From Mycolicibacterium sp. CR10 (GTDB lineage: Bacteria > Actinomycetota > Actinomycetes > Mycobacteriales > Mycobacteriaceae), in contig NZ_STGE01000002.1 in the NCBI RefSeq assembly GCF_005222675.1, forward strand, positions 105,915 through 169,914: DNA of 64,000 nucleotides, written 5' to 3'. A model generated the notes under the pieces. That model saw only the letters and a program-made list of their open reading frames with translations. It made no database searches and had not been told where the DNA came from. The position numbers and the translations under genes were made by a program. Below, piece by piece: positions 1-9,139 of the stretch (position 1 is the stretch's first letter; every line of letters starts with the position of its first letter).

Positions 1-1064
1 GTGGTGACGCCGAAAACCTTTGCCGCCCAACGTCCGTCGTCGTCGCCGAGGACCTCGCGCAGCTGATTCGGTGTCCACACGTACGTCAGACCCTCTTCGC
101 CTGCGGCATCTGCGTCCAGCGATGACACGAACATCCCGTCAGCCCGCAGCTCGTCGAGCATAAACCGTGCCGTGCCACCAGTGATCCTGCGCGCCAACGG
201 GTCCCGGGTGCGACGCGCCCAGTGCGCGTAGACACGCAACAGCTGGGCGTTGTCGTAGAGCATCTTCTCGAAGTGCGGCACCACCCACTGCGCGTCCACG
301 CTGTAGCGGGCGAACCCTCCGGCGAGCTGGTCGTAGATCCCGCCGCGCGCCATGGCCTCCGCGGCGCGTGTCACCGTCGTCAGCGGCGCCTCGGCGCCGG
401 TGCGTTCGTGGTTGCGCAGCAGCGCCTCCAGCAGCGCCGACGGCGGGAACTTCGGCGCCAACCCGAACCCACCGTTGACGACATCCTCGTCGCGCAGCAC
501 CGCCGCCACGGCGTCGTCGCACACCCCGGGCGCCACGGGAGGACCCCCGCCGGGCAGACCGGACGCCATCGACCGCAGCTCGTCGGCGATATGGGCAGAC
601 GCCTCCTCCACCTCGGTCCGGCGGGTACGCCACGTGTCCGACACCGCGGCCAACAACTCCAGGAAGCTCGGCTTCGGGTAGTAGGTGCCGCAGAAGAACG
701 GGCGTCCGTCCGGGGTCAGGAAGCAGGTCATCGGCCAGCCGCCCTGCCCGGTCAACGCCACCGTCGCGTTCATGTAGACCGCGTCGAGGTCGGGGCGCTC
801 CTCGCGGTCCACCTTGATGCAGACAAAGTCGGCATTCGCGGCGGCAGCGACGTCGGAGTCCTCGAACGACTCGTGGGCCATGACGTGACACCAGTGGCAG
901 GCCGCGTAGCCGATCGACAGCAGGATCGGGACGTCACGCTCGGCGGCGAGAGCCAAAGCCTCGGGCGTCCACTGCTGCCAGTGCACCGGGTTGTCGGCGT
1001 GCTGCCTCAGATACGGGCTAGTGGCCCGATCCAGAGTGTTCGACGAGCCGTCAGCCCGGCTCAC
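1..1064 (-). CDS. DUF255 thioredoxin-fold protein (YyaL/SPATA20 type), C-terminus cut by window edge
   Basis: The frame starts at GTG (1062-1064) with V-S-R-A-D-G and soon reads [17 protein letters not shown], then [14 protein letters not shown]. The CxxC inside CHWCHVM is the hallmark of the DUF255 thioredoxin-like domain. Further on it reads [13 protein letters not shown] and [12 protein letters not shown], then enters the alpha/alpha-barrel part typical of YyaL/SPATA20 proteins. About 354 residues are present; the family is usually 650-680, so roughly half lies beyond base 1. The start overlaps the 3' end of the next upstream gene (stop 1051-1053), so it is probably the last gene of the mca operon. 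M. tuberculosis Rv1084 sits in the same place. The biochemical role of the family is not established. Confidence 0.88.
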   Translation of the reverse strand, partial: MSRADGSSNTLDRATSPYLRQHADNPVHWQQWTPEALALAAERDVPILLSIGYAACHWCHVMAHESFEDSDVAAAANADFVCIKVDREERPDLDAVYMNATVALTGQGGWPMTCFLTPDGRPFFCGTYYPKPSFLELLAAVSDTWRTRRTEVEEASAHIADELRSMASGLPGGGPPVAPGVCDDAVAAVLRDEDVVNGGFGLAPKFPPSALLEALLRNHERTGAEAPLTTVTRAAEAMARGGIYDQLAGGFARYSVDAQWVVPHFEKMLYDNAQLLRVYAHWARRTRDPLARRITGGTARFMLDELRADGMFVSSLDADAAGEEGLTYVWTPNQLREVLGDDDGRWAAKVFGVT

Positions 1065-1365
1065 GTTTCGTCCCGTCGGCCGGGTTGTCGGTGGGATGCG
1101 CGGTGGGGAGGCCCGGATCCGTGCCGAGCGTCCCGTCGCGGGGCGCCTGATCGGCCTCCGGGTTCTCGGTGTCGAACGACTTCGGCAGCTTCTTCAGATG
1201 CCGGTTCATCGACCACACGAGGGCGAACGTCCCGATCAGCAGCAGCACCACGACGATGAGACCGAACGGGCTGGCCTTACCGAAGTCAGGGCCGGTCTGG
1301 CGCGGCTCCTCCTGAGCCAGCACCGCCGTCGTCATGTTGAGGCCGAGCGCTACGGCAGCGTTCAT
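1051..1365 (-). CDS. Single-pass membrane protein, Rv1083-like
   Basis: A 104-residue protein starting [18 protein letters not shown], with one hydrophobic segment (about residues 27-49, [20 protein letters not shown]) followed by a basic KKLPKSFD stretch and an acidic/Pro-rich tail. The first 18 residues look like a cleavable or additional hydrophobic segment. The chosen ATG (1363-1365) overlaps the TGA of mca as ATGA, indicating translational coupling. A longer upstream reading is possible but runs into mca. Function unknown; position and topology match M. tuberculosis Rv1083. Confidence 0.8.
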   Translation of the reverse strand: MNAAVALGLNMTTAVLAQEEPRQTGPDFGKASPFGLIVVVLLLIGTFALVWSMNRHLKKLPKSFDTENPEADQAPRDGTLGTDPGLPTAHPTDNPADGTKREPG

Positions 1366-2234
1366 TCGCGTCCCTCGATTCCGGAGAACAGGTCGGTCTC
1401 GGGCAGCTTCACCGGAACTCGCGACCGCGCCAACTCGAACTCCTCGGTCGGCCACAGCCGCTGCTGCCACTCCATCGGAGTGGTGAAGAAGAAGCTGTTC
1501 GGGTCGATCTGGGTGGCGTGCGCGAGCAGGGCGTCATCGCGCTGTGCGAAGTATTTCGCACATTCGATCCGGGTGGTTACGCGTTTGGTGAGCAGGTCCT
1601 CGTCGGGATCCCACTTCTCGAGCCACTTGGCGAACGGCCCCTCCTGACCGTTCTTGGTGAACTCGTCCTGGAGCACCTGCATCCGCTGCCGCAGGAAACC
1701 GTGGTTGTAGTACAGCTTGAGCACGTCCCACGGTTCGCCGGCGTCGGGATAGAGCAGGTGATCGGCGGCCGCCTCGTATGCCGCGACGGACACCTCGTGG
1801 CAGCGGATGTGGTCGGGATGCGGATAGCCGCCGTTCTCGTCGTAGGTGGTCATCACATGCGGCTTGAACTCTCGGATGACGCGGACCAGGGCCTCGGTCG
1901 GCACTTCCAGCGGTTCCAGCGCGAAGCAACCCTCGGGAAGCGGTGGCGGCGGGTCGCCCTCCGGCAGCCCGGAGTCGACGAACCCCAGCCAGTGCTGCTC
2001 GACGCCGAGGATTTCTGCCGCTCGGGCCATCTCGTCGATTCGGATCTCGTGGATTCGGCCGTGAACCTCGGGCAGGTCCATGGCCGGGTTGAGGATGTCA
2101 CCGCGCTCCCCACCCGTCAGGGTCACCACCATGACGCGAACGCCTTCATCGGCGTAGCGCGCCATCGTGGCTGCGCCCTTACTGGACTCATCGTCCGGAT
2201 GGGCGTGCACGGCCATCAACCGCAGTTCGCTCAA
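1362..2234 (-). CDS. mca: Mycothiol S-conjugate amidase
   Basis: Cytosolic zinc amidase that cleaves mycothiol conjugates of electrophiles and drugs to release GlcN-Ins and a mercapturic acid for export. The 290-aa product has the LmbE/GlcNAc-PI deacetylase zinc signature [10 protein letters not shown] (H12, D15) and the third-ligand motif [25 protein letters not shown] is typical of Mca/MshB. The start chosen is TTG at 2232-2234, giving M-S-E-L-R-L-M as in known Mca proteins, with GAGGGA seven bases upstream; the frame stays open further up without conservation. It leads an operon with the membrane protein and the DUF255 gene, and is divergent from the DUF4307 gene. Confidence 0.95.
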   Translation of the reverse strand: MSELRLMAVHAHPDDESSKGAATMARYADEGVRVMVVTLTGGERGDILNPAMDLPEVHGRIHEIRIDEMARAAEILGVEQHWLGFVDSGLPEGDPPPPLPEGCFALEPLEVPTEALVRVIREFKPHVMTTYDENGGYPHPDHIRCHEVSVAAYEAAADHLLYPDAGEPWDVLKLYYNHGFLRQRMQVLQDEFTKNGQEGPFAKWLEKWDPDEDLLTKRVTTRIECAKYFAQRDDALLAHATQIDPNSFFFTTPMEWQQRLWPTEEFELARSRVPVKLPETDLFSGIEGRE

Positions 2235-2360
2235 CCTGTTCCCTCTTAGATCCGCACCTGCATGAACACTGACGTCACCCACGCTGAAACTCACGGCCAG
2301 TCCAACATCACCGACTGCCCCTATAGTTCCAGTCCTAGTACACCCATCCCAACGACGGGC

Positions 2361-2795
2361 ATGCAAAACGAGATGATCGAGCGTCCTTCCGCCCGCTATG
2401 GACGGCAGCGGCTGACCCGGCGTACCCGCCGGTGGATCGTCCTCGGACTGTCCGCGCTCGTGCTGGTGACGGGCGTGGTGATCGCGGCGGTGGCCTTCGT
2501 CAGGTTCGGTGCCGGCGACGTGAAGGGCGAACTCGGCGGTTACCGGATCGTCGATGACCAGACTGTCGAGGTGACCATCAGCGTCACGCGCGACGACCCG
2601 TCACAACCGGTGGTGTGCATCGTGCGGGCCCGGTCCTACGACGGCAACGAGACCGGCAGGCGCGAGGTGCTGGTTTCGCCGTCGACGGCGACGACCGTGC
2701 AGGTGAAGACCGTGGTGAAGACCAGCAGACCGGCTGTGGTCGGCGATGTTTACGGGTGCGGGACCGACGTGCCGTCATACCTGGTGGGTGCGTAG
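2361..2795 (+). CDS. DUF4307 membrane-anchored protein, Rv1081c-like
   Basis: About 144 residues from [20 protein letters not shown] at 2373 is an alternative start. There is a basic N-terminal tail, one transmembrane helix ([20 protein letters not shown]), then an extracytoplasmic beta-rich domain ([39 protein letters not shown]) with two Cys that could pair. The layout and the neighbouring mca and greA genes match the actinobacterial DUF4307 family. Function unknown. An upstream in-frame extension to 2262 lacks gene-like composition. Confidence 0.82.
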   Translation: MQNEMIERPSARYGRQRLTRRTRRWIVLGLSALVLVTGVVIAAVAFVRFGAGDVKGELGGYRIVDDQTVEVTISVTRDDPSQPVVCIVRARSYDGNETGRREVLVSPSTATTVQVKTVVKTSRPAVVGDVYGCGTDVPSYLVGA

Positions 2796-2857
2796 CGGGC
2801 GGCCGTTCAACCAACTTCCAGCTGCGAATTCATGAAAATCGGGTATCCCCCCGGTGC

Positions 2858-2947
2858 TATCATGGATCGATACACGGTTCCTGCTGGGGCCGTGTATTGC
2901 TGCATTTGGGTGAGCGGATTGAGCGCTTGCGATCGCGGCAATACACG
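2858..2947 (+). promoter_or_regulatory. greA promoter -10 and leader with mutually exclusive hairpins
   Basis: TATCAT (2858-2863) is a good -10 box, placing the transcript start near 2870. The leader begins with ATACACGG (2870-2877), which pairs with CCGTGTAT (2890-2897). That second segment, extended as CGTGTATTGC (2891-2900), is also perfectly complementary to GCAATACACG (2938-2947). The two helices cannot form together, so the greA leader (about 150 nt) can adopt alternative structures. No known riboswitch class was recognised. Complementarity is seen; regulation is inferred. Confidence 0.45.
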
Positions 2948-3023
2948 AGCGACAGCTCCCGGCCCGCCGTGTCAGGCCCTACGCGACAAGCGCGGAAGCA
3001 ACGAACGACAGGAGCGCTACGAC

Positions 3024-3518
3024 ATGACCGACACACAGGTCACCTGGCTGACCGAGGAAGCATTCGACCGGCTGAAGCTCGAACTCGATCAGCTGATCGC
3101 CAATCGGCCTGTCATCGCCGCCGAGATCAACGACCGCCGCGAAGAGGGCGATCTGCGGGAGAACGGCGGCTACCACGCCGCCCGCGAGGAGCAGGGCCAG
3201 CAGGAGGCCCGGATCCGTCAGCTGCAGGAGTTGCTCAACAACGCCAAGGTGGGCGAGGCCCCCAAGCAGTCTGGTGTCGCGCTGCCCGGCTCGGTCGTCA
3301 AGGTCTACTACGACGATGACGACAAAGAGACCGAGACGTTCCTAATCGGCACCCGCCAGGAAGGCGTCAGCGACGGCAAGCTCGAGGTGTACTCCCCGAA
3401 CTCTCCGCTGGGCGGCGCCCTGATCGACGCCAAGGTCGGCGACTCGCGCTCCTACACCGTGCCCAACGGCAACACCGTCAAGGTGACGCTCGTCAGCGCG
3501 GAGCCCTACCACTCCTGA
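3024..3518 (+). CDS. greA: Transcription elongation factor GreA
   Basis: Stimulates intrinsic transcript cleavage by backtracked RNA polymerase through its secondary channel. The product is 164 aa: an N-terminal coiled coil (about 8-78, [20 protein letters not shown]) with the acidic tip motif [17 protein letters not shown], then the C-terminal FKBP-like domain ([25 protein letters not shown]). Start ATG has AGGAGC eight bases upstream. It is preceded by a structured leader and followed by the GPP34 gene on the same strand. Confidence 0.97.
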   Translation: MTDTQVTWLTEEAFDRLKLELDQLIANRPVIAAEINDRREEGDLRENGGYHAAREEQGQQEARIRQLQELLNNAKVGEAPKQSGVALPGSVVKVYYDDDDKETETFLIGTRQEGVSDGKLEVYSPNSPLGGALIDAKVGDSRSYTVPNGNTVKVTLVSAEPYHS

Positions 3519-3580
3519 GCGCCGCGCTGCCGCCCTCACTGATGCTGAGCAGTTCGCGGCGGCGGGATACCCTCCTGCCC

Positions 3581-4252
3581 ATGGCGCAGATCGCCGAGGA
3601 CCTGTTCTTGATGTTGCTGGACAACGCGTCCGCGCAGCCGGGGCTGGACAGACCTCGCCGGGATCATGTGCTGGCGGCGGCGACGCTTCTCGACCTGGCT
3701 CACGCATGCCGTATCCGCCCCGCGGTCGAAGGGGAATCGGTGCAGCCAGGACGGTTGGTGGCCCTGCACACCGGCGGGCGCAGCGACTCCGTCGCCGAGC
3801 CGGCATTCGAGCTGCTGGCGGCGAGGCCGCTGCCGCCGGCCGCCGCCATCAAGAAGGTCGGCAAAGACGTCCAGGACCGTCTGGTCGAGCGCCTGGGACA
3901 GACCGGCCAGATTCGGCGTACTGCGTTGCCGTCCAAGCGTTTCAGCCGAAACTACGCGTTCCCCCTGACCAACCGGGATCGGGTGGGGCCGGCCCGTGCC
4001 GCCTTGCTGTCGGCCCTGTTCGACCGCACGCCGCCCGCGCCGTCGACGGCGGCCGTCATCACCGTGCTGCACGCCGCCGACGGGTTGGGCGCCTTGCTCA
4101 GCCTCAACGACCGGGGGTGGCGCTGGGTTCACGCCCGCGCCGGCGAGATCTCCAGTGGCAGTTGGGTCGACGAGTCGCCTACCGCACTGCCCGAGGTGAA
4201 TCTCGCGGTCACCGCGTCAGCGGTGCGTCAAGCGTTGGTCCAACTCGTCTAG
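3581..4252 (+). CDS. GPP34 (GOLPH3/VPS74-like) phosphoprotein family
   Basis: A 223-aa protein starting MAQIAEDLFLMLLDN, with the GPP34 layout: N-terminal helix, LAHACRIRP, then AIKKVGKDVQDRLVERLGQTGQIRR and a basic FPLTNRDRVGPAR segment. In eukaryotes GOLPH3/VPS74 binds PI4P and retains Golgi glycosyltransferases; in actinomycetes the family is common and its role unknown, though membrane or phosphoinositide binding is a fair guess. A TACCCT -10 box (3568-3573) lies 7 nt before ATG and there is no Shine-Dalgarno, so the mRNA is probably leaderless. Its TAG shares the sequence CTAG with the stop of metB on the other strand. Confidence 0.85.
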   Translation: MAQIAEDLFLMLLDNASAQPGLDRPRRDHVLAAATLLDLAHACRIRPAVEGESVQPGRLVALHTGGRSDSVAEPAFELLAARPLPPAAAIKKVGKDVQDRLVERLGQTGQIRRTALPSKRFSRNYAFPLTNRDRVGPARAALLSALFDRTPPAPSTAAVITVLHAADGLGALLSLNDRGWRWVHARAGEISSGSWVDESPTALPEVNLAVTASAVRQALVQLV

Positions 4253-5427
4253 CGCGCCGCCAGCGCCTGCTCGACATCGCCGAGAAGGTCCGCGACATCC
4301 TCGATACCGACCGATAGTCGCACCAGGTCGTCGGGCACCTCGAGCTGTGAGCCCGCGGTCGAGGCGTGCGTCATCGCACCGGGATACTCGATCAGCGACT
4401 CGACACCGCCGAGCGACTCGGCGAGGATGAATATCTCTGTGCGAGCACAGAAGTCGCGTGCCGCCTGCGGGCCACCGCGCAGCCGCGCCGACACCATCCC
4501 GCCGAACGCGCTCATCTGCCGCGCGGCGACCTCGTGGTTGGGGTGCGAGGGCAGGCCGGGGTAGAGCACGGTGTCGACCGCGGGGTGTCCGTCGAGGAAC
4601 TCGGCGATCAGCGCCGCATTCTCGCTGTGGCGCTGCATCCGCAGCGGCAGCGTCTTCAGTCCGCGCATCGTCAGGTAGGCGTCGAAGGGGCCCGGCACCG
4701 CTCCGGCGCCGTTCTGCAGAAATGCGAACGCCTCGTCGAGGGCCTCGTCGTTGGTCAGCAGCGCGCCGCCCACCACGTCGGAGTGCCCACCGATGTACTT
4801 GGTCGTCGAGTGCAACACGATGTCGGCACCCAGCGACAGCGGCTGCTGAAGGGCCGGCGAGGCGAAGGTGTTGTCCACCAGCACCTTGGCGTTCGTCGGG
4901 GACGCCAGCGCGGAGATCGTCTCGATGTCGGCGATGGACAGCAGCGGGTTGGTCGGTGTCTCGATCCAGACCAACTTGGTGCGGTCGGTGATGGCGGCAC
5001 GGACGAGATGCAGGTCGGTCAGCGCGACCGCGGTGTAGCTGATCCCCCACAGCGTGAACACCTTGTCGATGAGCCGGAACGTGCCGCCGTACGCGTCGTC
5101 CGGGATGACGACGTGGTCGCCGGGCCGCAGCAGCGCACGCAACGCGCAGTCGGTGGCGGCCATCCCGGAGCTGAACGCCCGCGCATAAGACGCCAGCTCC
5201 ACGGCAGCCAGCGACGATTCGAGGGCTGCTCGGGTCGGGTTGCCGGTGCGCGCGTACTCGAACCCGCCGCGCAGACCGCCGACGCCGTCCTGGGCGAACG
5301 TCGAGCTCGCATAGATCGGCGCGTTGACCACGCCGGTGGCCGGGTCGGGGCGGTAACCGGCGTGAATGGCCTTGGTCGCGGGTCCGTAGGCCCGGTAGTG
5401 GTCGGCCGCGCTCCTGTGCTCGCTCAT
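4249..5427 (-). CDS. metB: Cystathionine gamma-synthase / Cys-Met PLP enzyme
   Basis: PLP enzyme joining O-acyl-homoserine and cysteine to make cystathionine in methionine synthesis or reverse transsulfuration. The 392-aa product has the fold-type I signature: substrate-binding YASSTFAQD, FEYARTGNPTR, SSGMAA, DDAYGGTF, ETPTNPLL, VDNTFASP and the PLP lysine K210 in LHSTTKYIGGHSD. Position next to greA and near cbs matches M. tuberculosis metB (Rv1079). Cystathionine gamma-lyase activity cannot be excluded from sequence. Only 32 bp separate it from the divergent acyl-CoA dehydrogenase. Confidence 0.93.
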   Translation of the reverse strand: MSEHRSAADHYRAYGPATKAIHAGYRPDPATGVVNAPIYASSTFAQDGVGGLRGGFEYARTGNPTRAALESSLAAVELASYARAFSSGMAATDCALRALLRPGDHVVIPDDAYGGTFRLIDKVFTLWGISYTAVALTDLHLVRAAITDRTKLVWIETPTNPLLSIADIETISALASPTNAKVLVDNTFASPALQQPLSLGADIVLHSTTKYIGGHSDVVGGALLTNDEALDEAFAFLQNGAGAVPGPFDAYLTMRGLKTLPLRMQRHSENAALIAEFLDGHPAVDTVLYPGLPSHPNHEVAARQMSAFGGMVSARLRGGPQAARDFCARTEIFILAESLGGVESLIEYPGAMTHASTAGSQLEVPDDLVRLSVGIEDVADLLGDVEQALAAR

Positions 5428-5459
5428 GGTGGTTCAGGGTAACGGTGTAGAACTTGAGG

Positions 5460-6650
5460 ATGTCCACCTCTGCGACCACTGCGATCGAAAGCCTGCTCGA
5501 CCTCGACTCACTGCTGAGTGCCGAGGACCGCGACCTGCGCACGATGGTCCGCGAGTTCGGCGAGCAGCGGCTGCGCCCGCACATCGCGGAGTGGTTCGAG
5601 ACCGGTGAGGTGCCGGTCCGCGACCTCGCTGTCGAGATCGGCAAGCTCGGCCTGCTCGGCATGCACCTGACCGGGTACGGCTGCGGCGGATCGACGGCCA
5701 CCGCGTACGGGCTGGTGTGCCAGGAACTGGAGGCCGTCGACAGCGGGCTGCGCAGCCTGGTGTCGGTGCAGGGGTCGCTGGCGATGTTCGCCATCCATCA
5801 TTGGGGCAGCGAGGAGCAACGCACCCAGTGGCTGCCCGGCATGGCGGCGGGCGAGTTGATCGGCTGCTTCGGCCTGACCGAGCCGGACTTCGGTTCCAAT
5901 CCCGGCGGTATGCGCACGACGGCCCGCCGGGACGGGTCGGACTGGATCCTGAACGGGTCGAAGATGTGGATCACCAACGCGTCGGTTGCCGACGTGGCGA
6001 TCGTGTGGGCGCGTGCGCAGGGCGAGGAACGCAACAGCATCGTCGGCTTCGCGGTGCCGACGTCGACGCCGGGGTTCAGCGCCCGGGAGATGACGCACAA
6101 GATGTCGCTGCGGGCATCGGTCACCTCCGAGTTCAGCCTCGACGATGTACGGCTTCCCGACGACGCCAGATTGCCCGGCGCTCAGGGACTATCGGGTCCG
6201 CTGGCCTGTCTGTCCGAGGCCCGGTTCGGCATCGTCTTCGGTGCCGTGGGCGCGGCCCGGGATTGCCTCGAGACCACGCTGGACTACGTGGGCACCCGCG
6301 AGGTCTTCGACAGGCCGCTGGCCGGCTACCAACTGACGCAGGCCAAGATCGCCGACATGGCCGTCGAGCTGGCCAAGGCCCAGCTGCTGGCGCTGCATCT
6401 GGGACGCCTCAAAGACGAGGGCCGTATCCGGCCGGAGCAGGTCAGCGTCGGCAAGCTGAACAATGTCCGGGAAGCGATCAAGATCGCTCGTCAGTGTCGG
6501 ACATTGTTGGGCGCCAACGGAATCACCCTGGAGTACCCGGTTCTCCGGCATGCCAACAACCTGGAGTCGGTGCTCACCTACGAGGGCACGTCCGAGGTGC
6601 ACCAGTTGGTCATCGGAGAGGCGCTCACCGGAGTCAGCGCCTTCCGCTGA
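5460..6650 (+). CDS. Acyl-CoA dehydrogenase, glutaryl-CoA dehydrogenase-like
   Basis: FAD-dependent alpha,beta-dehydrogenation of an acyl-CoA thioester. The 396-aa product shows CFGLTEPDFGSNPGGMRTTA and WILNGSKMWITNA (FAD/substrate sites), then VFDRPLAGYQLTQAKIADM and the C-terminal catalytic region LTYEGTSEVHQLVIGEALTG, whose Glu (YEGT) is the expected base. DSGLRSLVSVQGSLAM resembles the glutaryl-CoA subfamily, whose Arg binds the distal carboxylate, so glutaryl-CoA or another dicarboxylyl-CoA is the best substrate guess. ATG 5460 is chosen; TTG 5454 in frame is possible. It is inserted next to metB compared with the M. tuberculosis order. Confidence 0.88.
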   Translation: MSTSATTAIESLLDLDSLLSAEDRDLRTMVREFGEQRLRPHIAEWFETGEVPVRDLAVEIGKLGLLGMHLTGYGCGGSTATAYGLVCQELEAVDSGLRSLVSVQGSLAMFAIHHWGSEEQRTQWLPGMAAGELIGCFGLTEPDFGSNPGGMRTTARRDGSDWILNGSKMWITNASVADVAIVWARAQGEERNSIVGFAVPTSTPGFSAREMTHKMSLRASVTSEFSLDDVRLPDDARLPGAQGLSGPLACLSEARFGIVFGAVGAARDCLETTLDYVGTREVFDRPLAGYQLTQAKIADMAVELAKAQLLALHLGRLKDEGRIRPEQVSVGKLNNVREAIKIARQCRTLLGANGITLEYPVLRHANNLESVLTYEGTSEVHQLVIGEALTGVSAFR

Positions 6651-6661
6651 CGCCCGCGGCA

Positions 6662-6722
6662 CCCCGAACGTACGCTTTCTGACGGAAATCGGCTGAATTC
6701 CATCATCTTCCGTACAGTCGGC
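6662..6722. repeat. Palindromic intergenic element, copy A
   Basis: The left arm CGAACGTACGCTTTCTGACG and a degenerate right arm ending TCCGTACAGTCGGC flank a spacer of about 20 bp. It aligns without gaps to copy B (28265-28325) and nearly so to copy C (45762-45823); between matched end bases copies A and B are both 59 bp. It lies between two convergent genes and could act as a bidirectional terminator or a REP-like element. Confidence 0.6.
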
Positions 6723-6732
6723 GCGCGCCCCG

Positions 6733-7293
6733 TCAGTACTGCGATGGACCGGGCGGCAGTACCTGCGGGTTCAGCGGCACACACACCGTGGTCATCATCT
6801 TGTCGGCCAACGTCTGACGCTTGGTGTCCCAGAGTGGGACGAAGAAACCGATGCCGCAGACGATCGCATCCACGAGGTGAGTCACCTGACGCACCGTTGA
6901 CAGACCGAAGCCTGTTGGCTGCCAAGTCTTCTCGCTGACCACCTTGAACTTCATCACCGACTTGCCGATGCTCGATCCGGTGGTGCCCTGCCGGTAGCCC
7001 CAGTTCCACAGGCCGTAGGCCACCGACAGCCCGGCGAACGCACCGAAGGCGATGTCGCCGGACGACGACTGCGTCGACGTGCACGCCACGCCACCATTGT
7101 CGTAGGTCACGCAGTCGATGGCGCCGGTGCCGATGGCCACCGCCTCCCAGAGTCCCAGGCCGATCAGAATCGGCAGCACGTCGACCAACCACGCGCAGAA
7201 TCGCGCAATCCATGACGTGTACGACTTCCTCGGCAACGCCTGCCAGGCCGGTGGTGGCGGGTATCCGGCAGGCGGCAGCGCGTCCCAAGTCAT
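6733..7293 (-). CDS. RDD-family membrane protein, Pra paralogue
   Basis: A 186-aa protein: short Pro-rich N-terminus (LPPAGYPPPPAWQALP), then an RDD domain with about three membrane helices (ARFCAWLVDVLPILIGL; GAFAGLSVAYGLWNWGYRQ; VDAIVCGIGFFVPLWD) and the conserved RQGTTGSSIGKSVMKFKVV loop. The middle and C-terminal regions are nearly the same as the second RDD protein at 8376-9011, so the two are local duplicates. ATG at 7291-7293 has GGAAGG upstream. RDD proteins are proposed transporters or membrane scaffolds; the substrate is unknown. Confidence 0.85.
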   Translation of the reverse strand: MTWDALPPAGYPPPPAWQALPRKSYTSWIARFCAWLVDVLPILIGLGLWEAVAIGTGAIDCVTYDNGGVACTSTQSSSGDIAFGAFAGLSVAYGLWNWGYRQGTTGSSIGKSVMKFKVVSEKTWQPTGFGLSTVRQVTHLVDAIVCGIGFFVPLWDTKRQTLADKMMTTVCVPLNPQVLPPGPSQY

Positions 7294-7379
7294 CGCCTTC
7301 CACCCTTTCGATCTCGTACCGGAAATGCAATGTCGGCGTGCCCACGATCTGGACACGCCGACATTCCGGTCAGGAAATG

Positions 7380-8351
7380 CTAAGGGGTCGCGGGTGCCAC
7401 GGAGCCACCGTTGAGTGCCCGGTAGGCGTAGACCAGCATCAACGACACCACCGGTACGGCAACAAGGAGGCCCACGCCGCACAGCAGCGCTCCGACGACG
7501 GCGACCAGCACCATCACCAGCCAGGTGACCAGTACAGGGCCGAAGTTGTTCTTGGCGGTGTCAAAACTCGCCTTGACGGCGTCGATGGGCGCCAGATTCC
7601 GGTCGAGGACCGCCACCACGGTGAACATCAACATCACGCTGGCGATCAGCCCGGGGATGACGCACAGGAAGCTGCCGATGGTGGTGATGACTCCGACGAT
7701 CACGCCTGCGACGACGACGTTGCCCATGTTGCGCGGTTTGAAGAACGAGCCGACCGTGACCGGTATGCCGTTGGCGATATCGAGTATCCCGCTGAAAAAC
7801 GCGGACTGGATCGCTGCGGTGACGATCAGGGAGAGACACCATCCGACAATCGTGACGAGCAGCCCCGCAAAGCTGCTGGCGCTGTAGGAGAACGAAAGCC
7901 CACTGCCATCCGCGCTGTAGCTGGTGTCACCGGGCGACACCAGCATCTGCACCACGTTGACGAGGCCCTGCAGAACCAGGACCACAACGGCGAAGATCAA
8001 CGTGGCCACAATCAACGGCACGGCGTTCTTGGCGAACTTGTTCCACGCCCAGCCGAACGCGTCGCCCACGCTGTAGGCAGGAGGCCCCATCATGGGGGGA
8101 TATCCCTGCGGGGGTGGCGGATACCCGGCTGCGCCCGGCGGCATCGAGTAGCCCGCAGGTGGCTGATAGCCGCCCTGGGGCGTCGGGGGCGGATAACCGC
8201 CCTGCGGCGGCGGGTAGCCGCCTGGAGGTGGATAGCCGCCCTGTGGCGGCGGTGGATAGCCGCCCTGCTGGGGTGGCGGGTAGCCCTCCGATGGCGGCGG
8301 GTATCCGCCCTGCGGGGGCGGATACCCCTCTGGTGGTGGTTGGTCAGTCAT
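7380..8351 (-). CDS. Pro/Gly/Tyr-rich multi-pass membrane protein
   Basis: A 323-aa protein. Residues 1-90 are a low-complexity cytoplasmic tail of GGYPPP-type repeats. The rest has about five or six membrane helices (VPLIVATLIFAVVVLVLQGL, FAGLLVTIVGWCLSLIVTAA, VVVAGVIVGVITTIGSFLCVI, LIASVMLMFTVVAVL, VLVTWLVMVLVAVVGALLCG). The architecture resembles mycobacterial proline/glycine-rich transmembrane proteins such as Rv2560. It lies between two RDD proteins with similar Pro-rich tails, and all three read the same way, so a shared membrane complex or condensate-forming role is plausible but not shown. Confidence 0.82.
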   Translation of the reverse strand: MTDQPPPEGYPPPQGGYPPPSEGYPPPQQGGYPPPPQGGYPPPGGYPPPQGGYPPPTPQGGYQPPAGYSMPPGAAGYPPPPQGYPPMMGPPAYSVGDAFGWAWNKFAKNAVPLIVATLIFAVVVLVLQGLVNVVQMLVSPGDTSYSADGSGLSFSYSASSFAGLLVTIVGWCLSLIVTAAIQSAFFSGILDIANGIPVTVGSFFKPRNMGNVVVAGVIVGVITTIGSFLCVIPGLIASVMLMFTVVAVLDRNLAPIDAVKASFDTAKNNFGPVLVTWLVMVLVAVVGALLCGVGLLVAVPVVSLMLVYAYRALNGGSVAPATP

Positions 8352-8375
8352 GGATCTCCCCGAAGTTGCTAGTCG

Positions 8376-9011
8376 CTAGAGCGGAACGCAGACAGTGGTC
8401 ATGATCTTGTCGGCGATGGTCTGGCGCTTAGCATCCCAGAGCGGGAACAGGTAGCCGATGTAACAGATCGCGCCGTCGATGAGGTGGGCCAACTGGCGAA
8501 CGATCGACAGACCGAATCCGATTGGTTGCCAAGTCTTCTCGCTGACGACCTTGAACTTCATGATCGATTTGCCGATGCTCGAGCCTGTGGTGCCCTGCCG
8601 GTAGCCGTAGTTCCAGATCGCGTAGGCCAGGATCACGACGCTGGTGAGCCCGATCGCCAACTGACCGATGGTGGATGCGCCCGTTGCGCAGAAGTCGCCC
8701 AGCTCGAACTCGGAGGTATCGGTGACACACACCGTCTCCTGAGTGCCCATCAGAATTCCCCAGCCGATGCCTTCGATGATCAGGATCGGAATGAAGTCGA
8801 CCACCCACGCGAGCACGCGGGTGATCCACGGCGTGTAAGCCTCTTTCGGCAGAGGGGCGCCCGGTCCCGCGGCCTGGGGCGGAAAGTTACCCTGGGGCGG
8901 CGGAAAACCACCCTGGGACGGCGGAAAGCCACCTCCCTGCGGAGGCGGAGGCGGGTAACCGCCGGGGGGTGGAGGCGGATAGTTCCCGGGTGGTGGCGGT
9001 TGATCGGTCAT
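8376..9011 (-). CDS. pra: Proline-rich antigen Pra homologue, RDD domain
   Basis: A 211-aa protein: N-terminal Pro/Gly-rich region of about 55 residues (GGYPPPPPQGGGFPP-like), then an RDD membrane domain (VLAWVVDFIPILIIEGIGWG; LTSVVILAYAIWNYGYRQ; HLIDGAICYIGYLFPLWD). The region between helices is Cys-containing and probably extracytoplasmic. Upstream of cbs in this order it matches M. tuberculosis Rv1078 (pra), the homologue of the M. leprae 36-kDa antigen. Function unknown. Confidence 0.9.
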   Translation of the reverse strand: MTDQPPPPGNYPPPPPGGYPPPPPQGGGFPPSQGGFPPPQGNFPPQAAGPGAPLPKEAYTPWITRVLAWVVDFIPILIIEGIGWGILMGTQETVCVTDTSEFELGDFCATGASTIGQLAIGLTSVVILAYAIWNYGYRQGTTGSSIGKSIMKFKVVSEKTWQPIGFGLSIVRQLAHLIDGAICYIGYLFPLWDAKRQTIADKIMTTVCVPL

Positions 9012-9139
9012 GGACGCCTTCCAGTGATCAGTAGCTGGGAACGAGCGTGCTCACAATACCTGAGAAACGGCTTAGAACAGCGTTTTCGCGCACTAACCCG
9101 ATCTTGAAGCAGGGGCGCGATCGGCGTTTGCCAGAACTG

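Noticed and set aside
7212..8372. A 386-codon plus-strand frame across the Pro-rich membrane protein.
   Set aside because: Low-complexity Arg/Trp/His repeats are the antisense of GGYPPP codons; no start signal or conserved motif.
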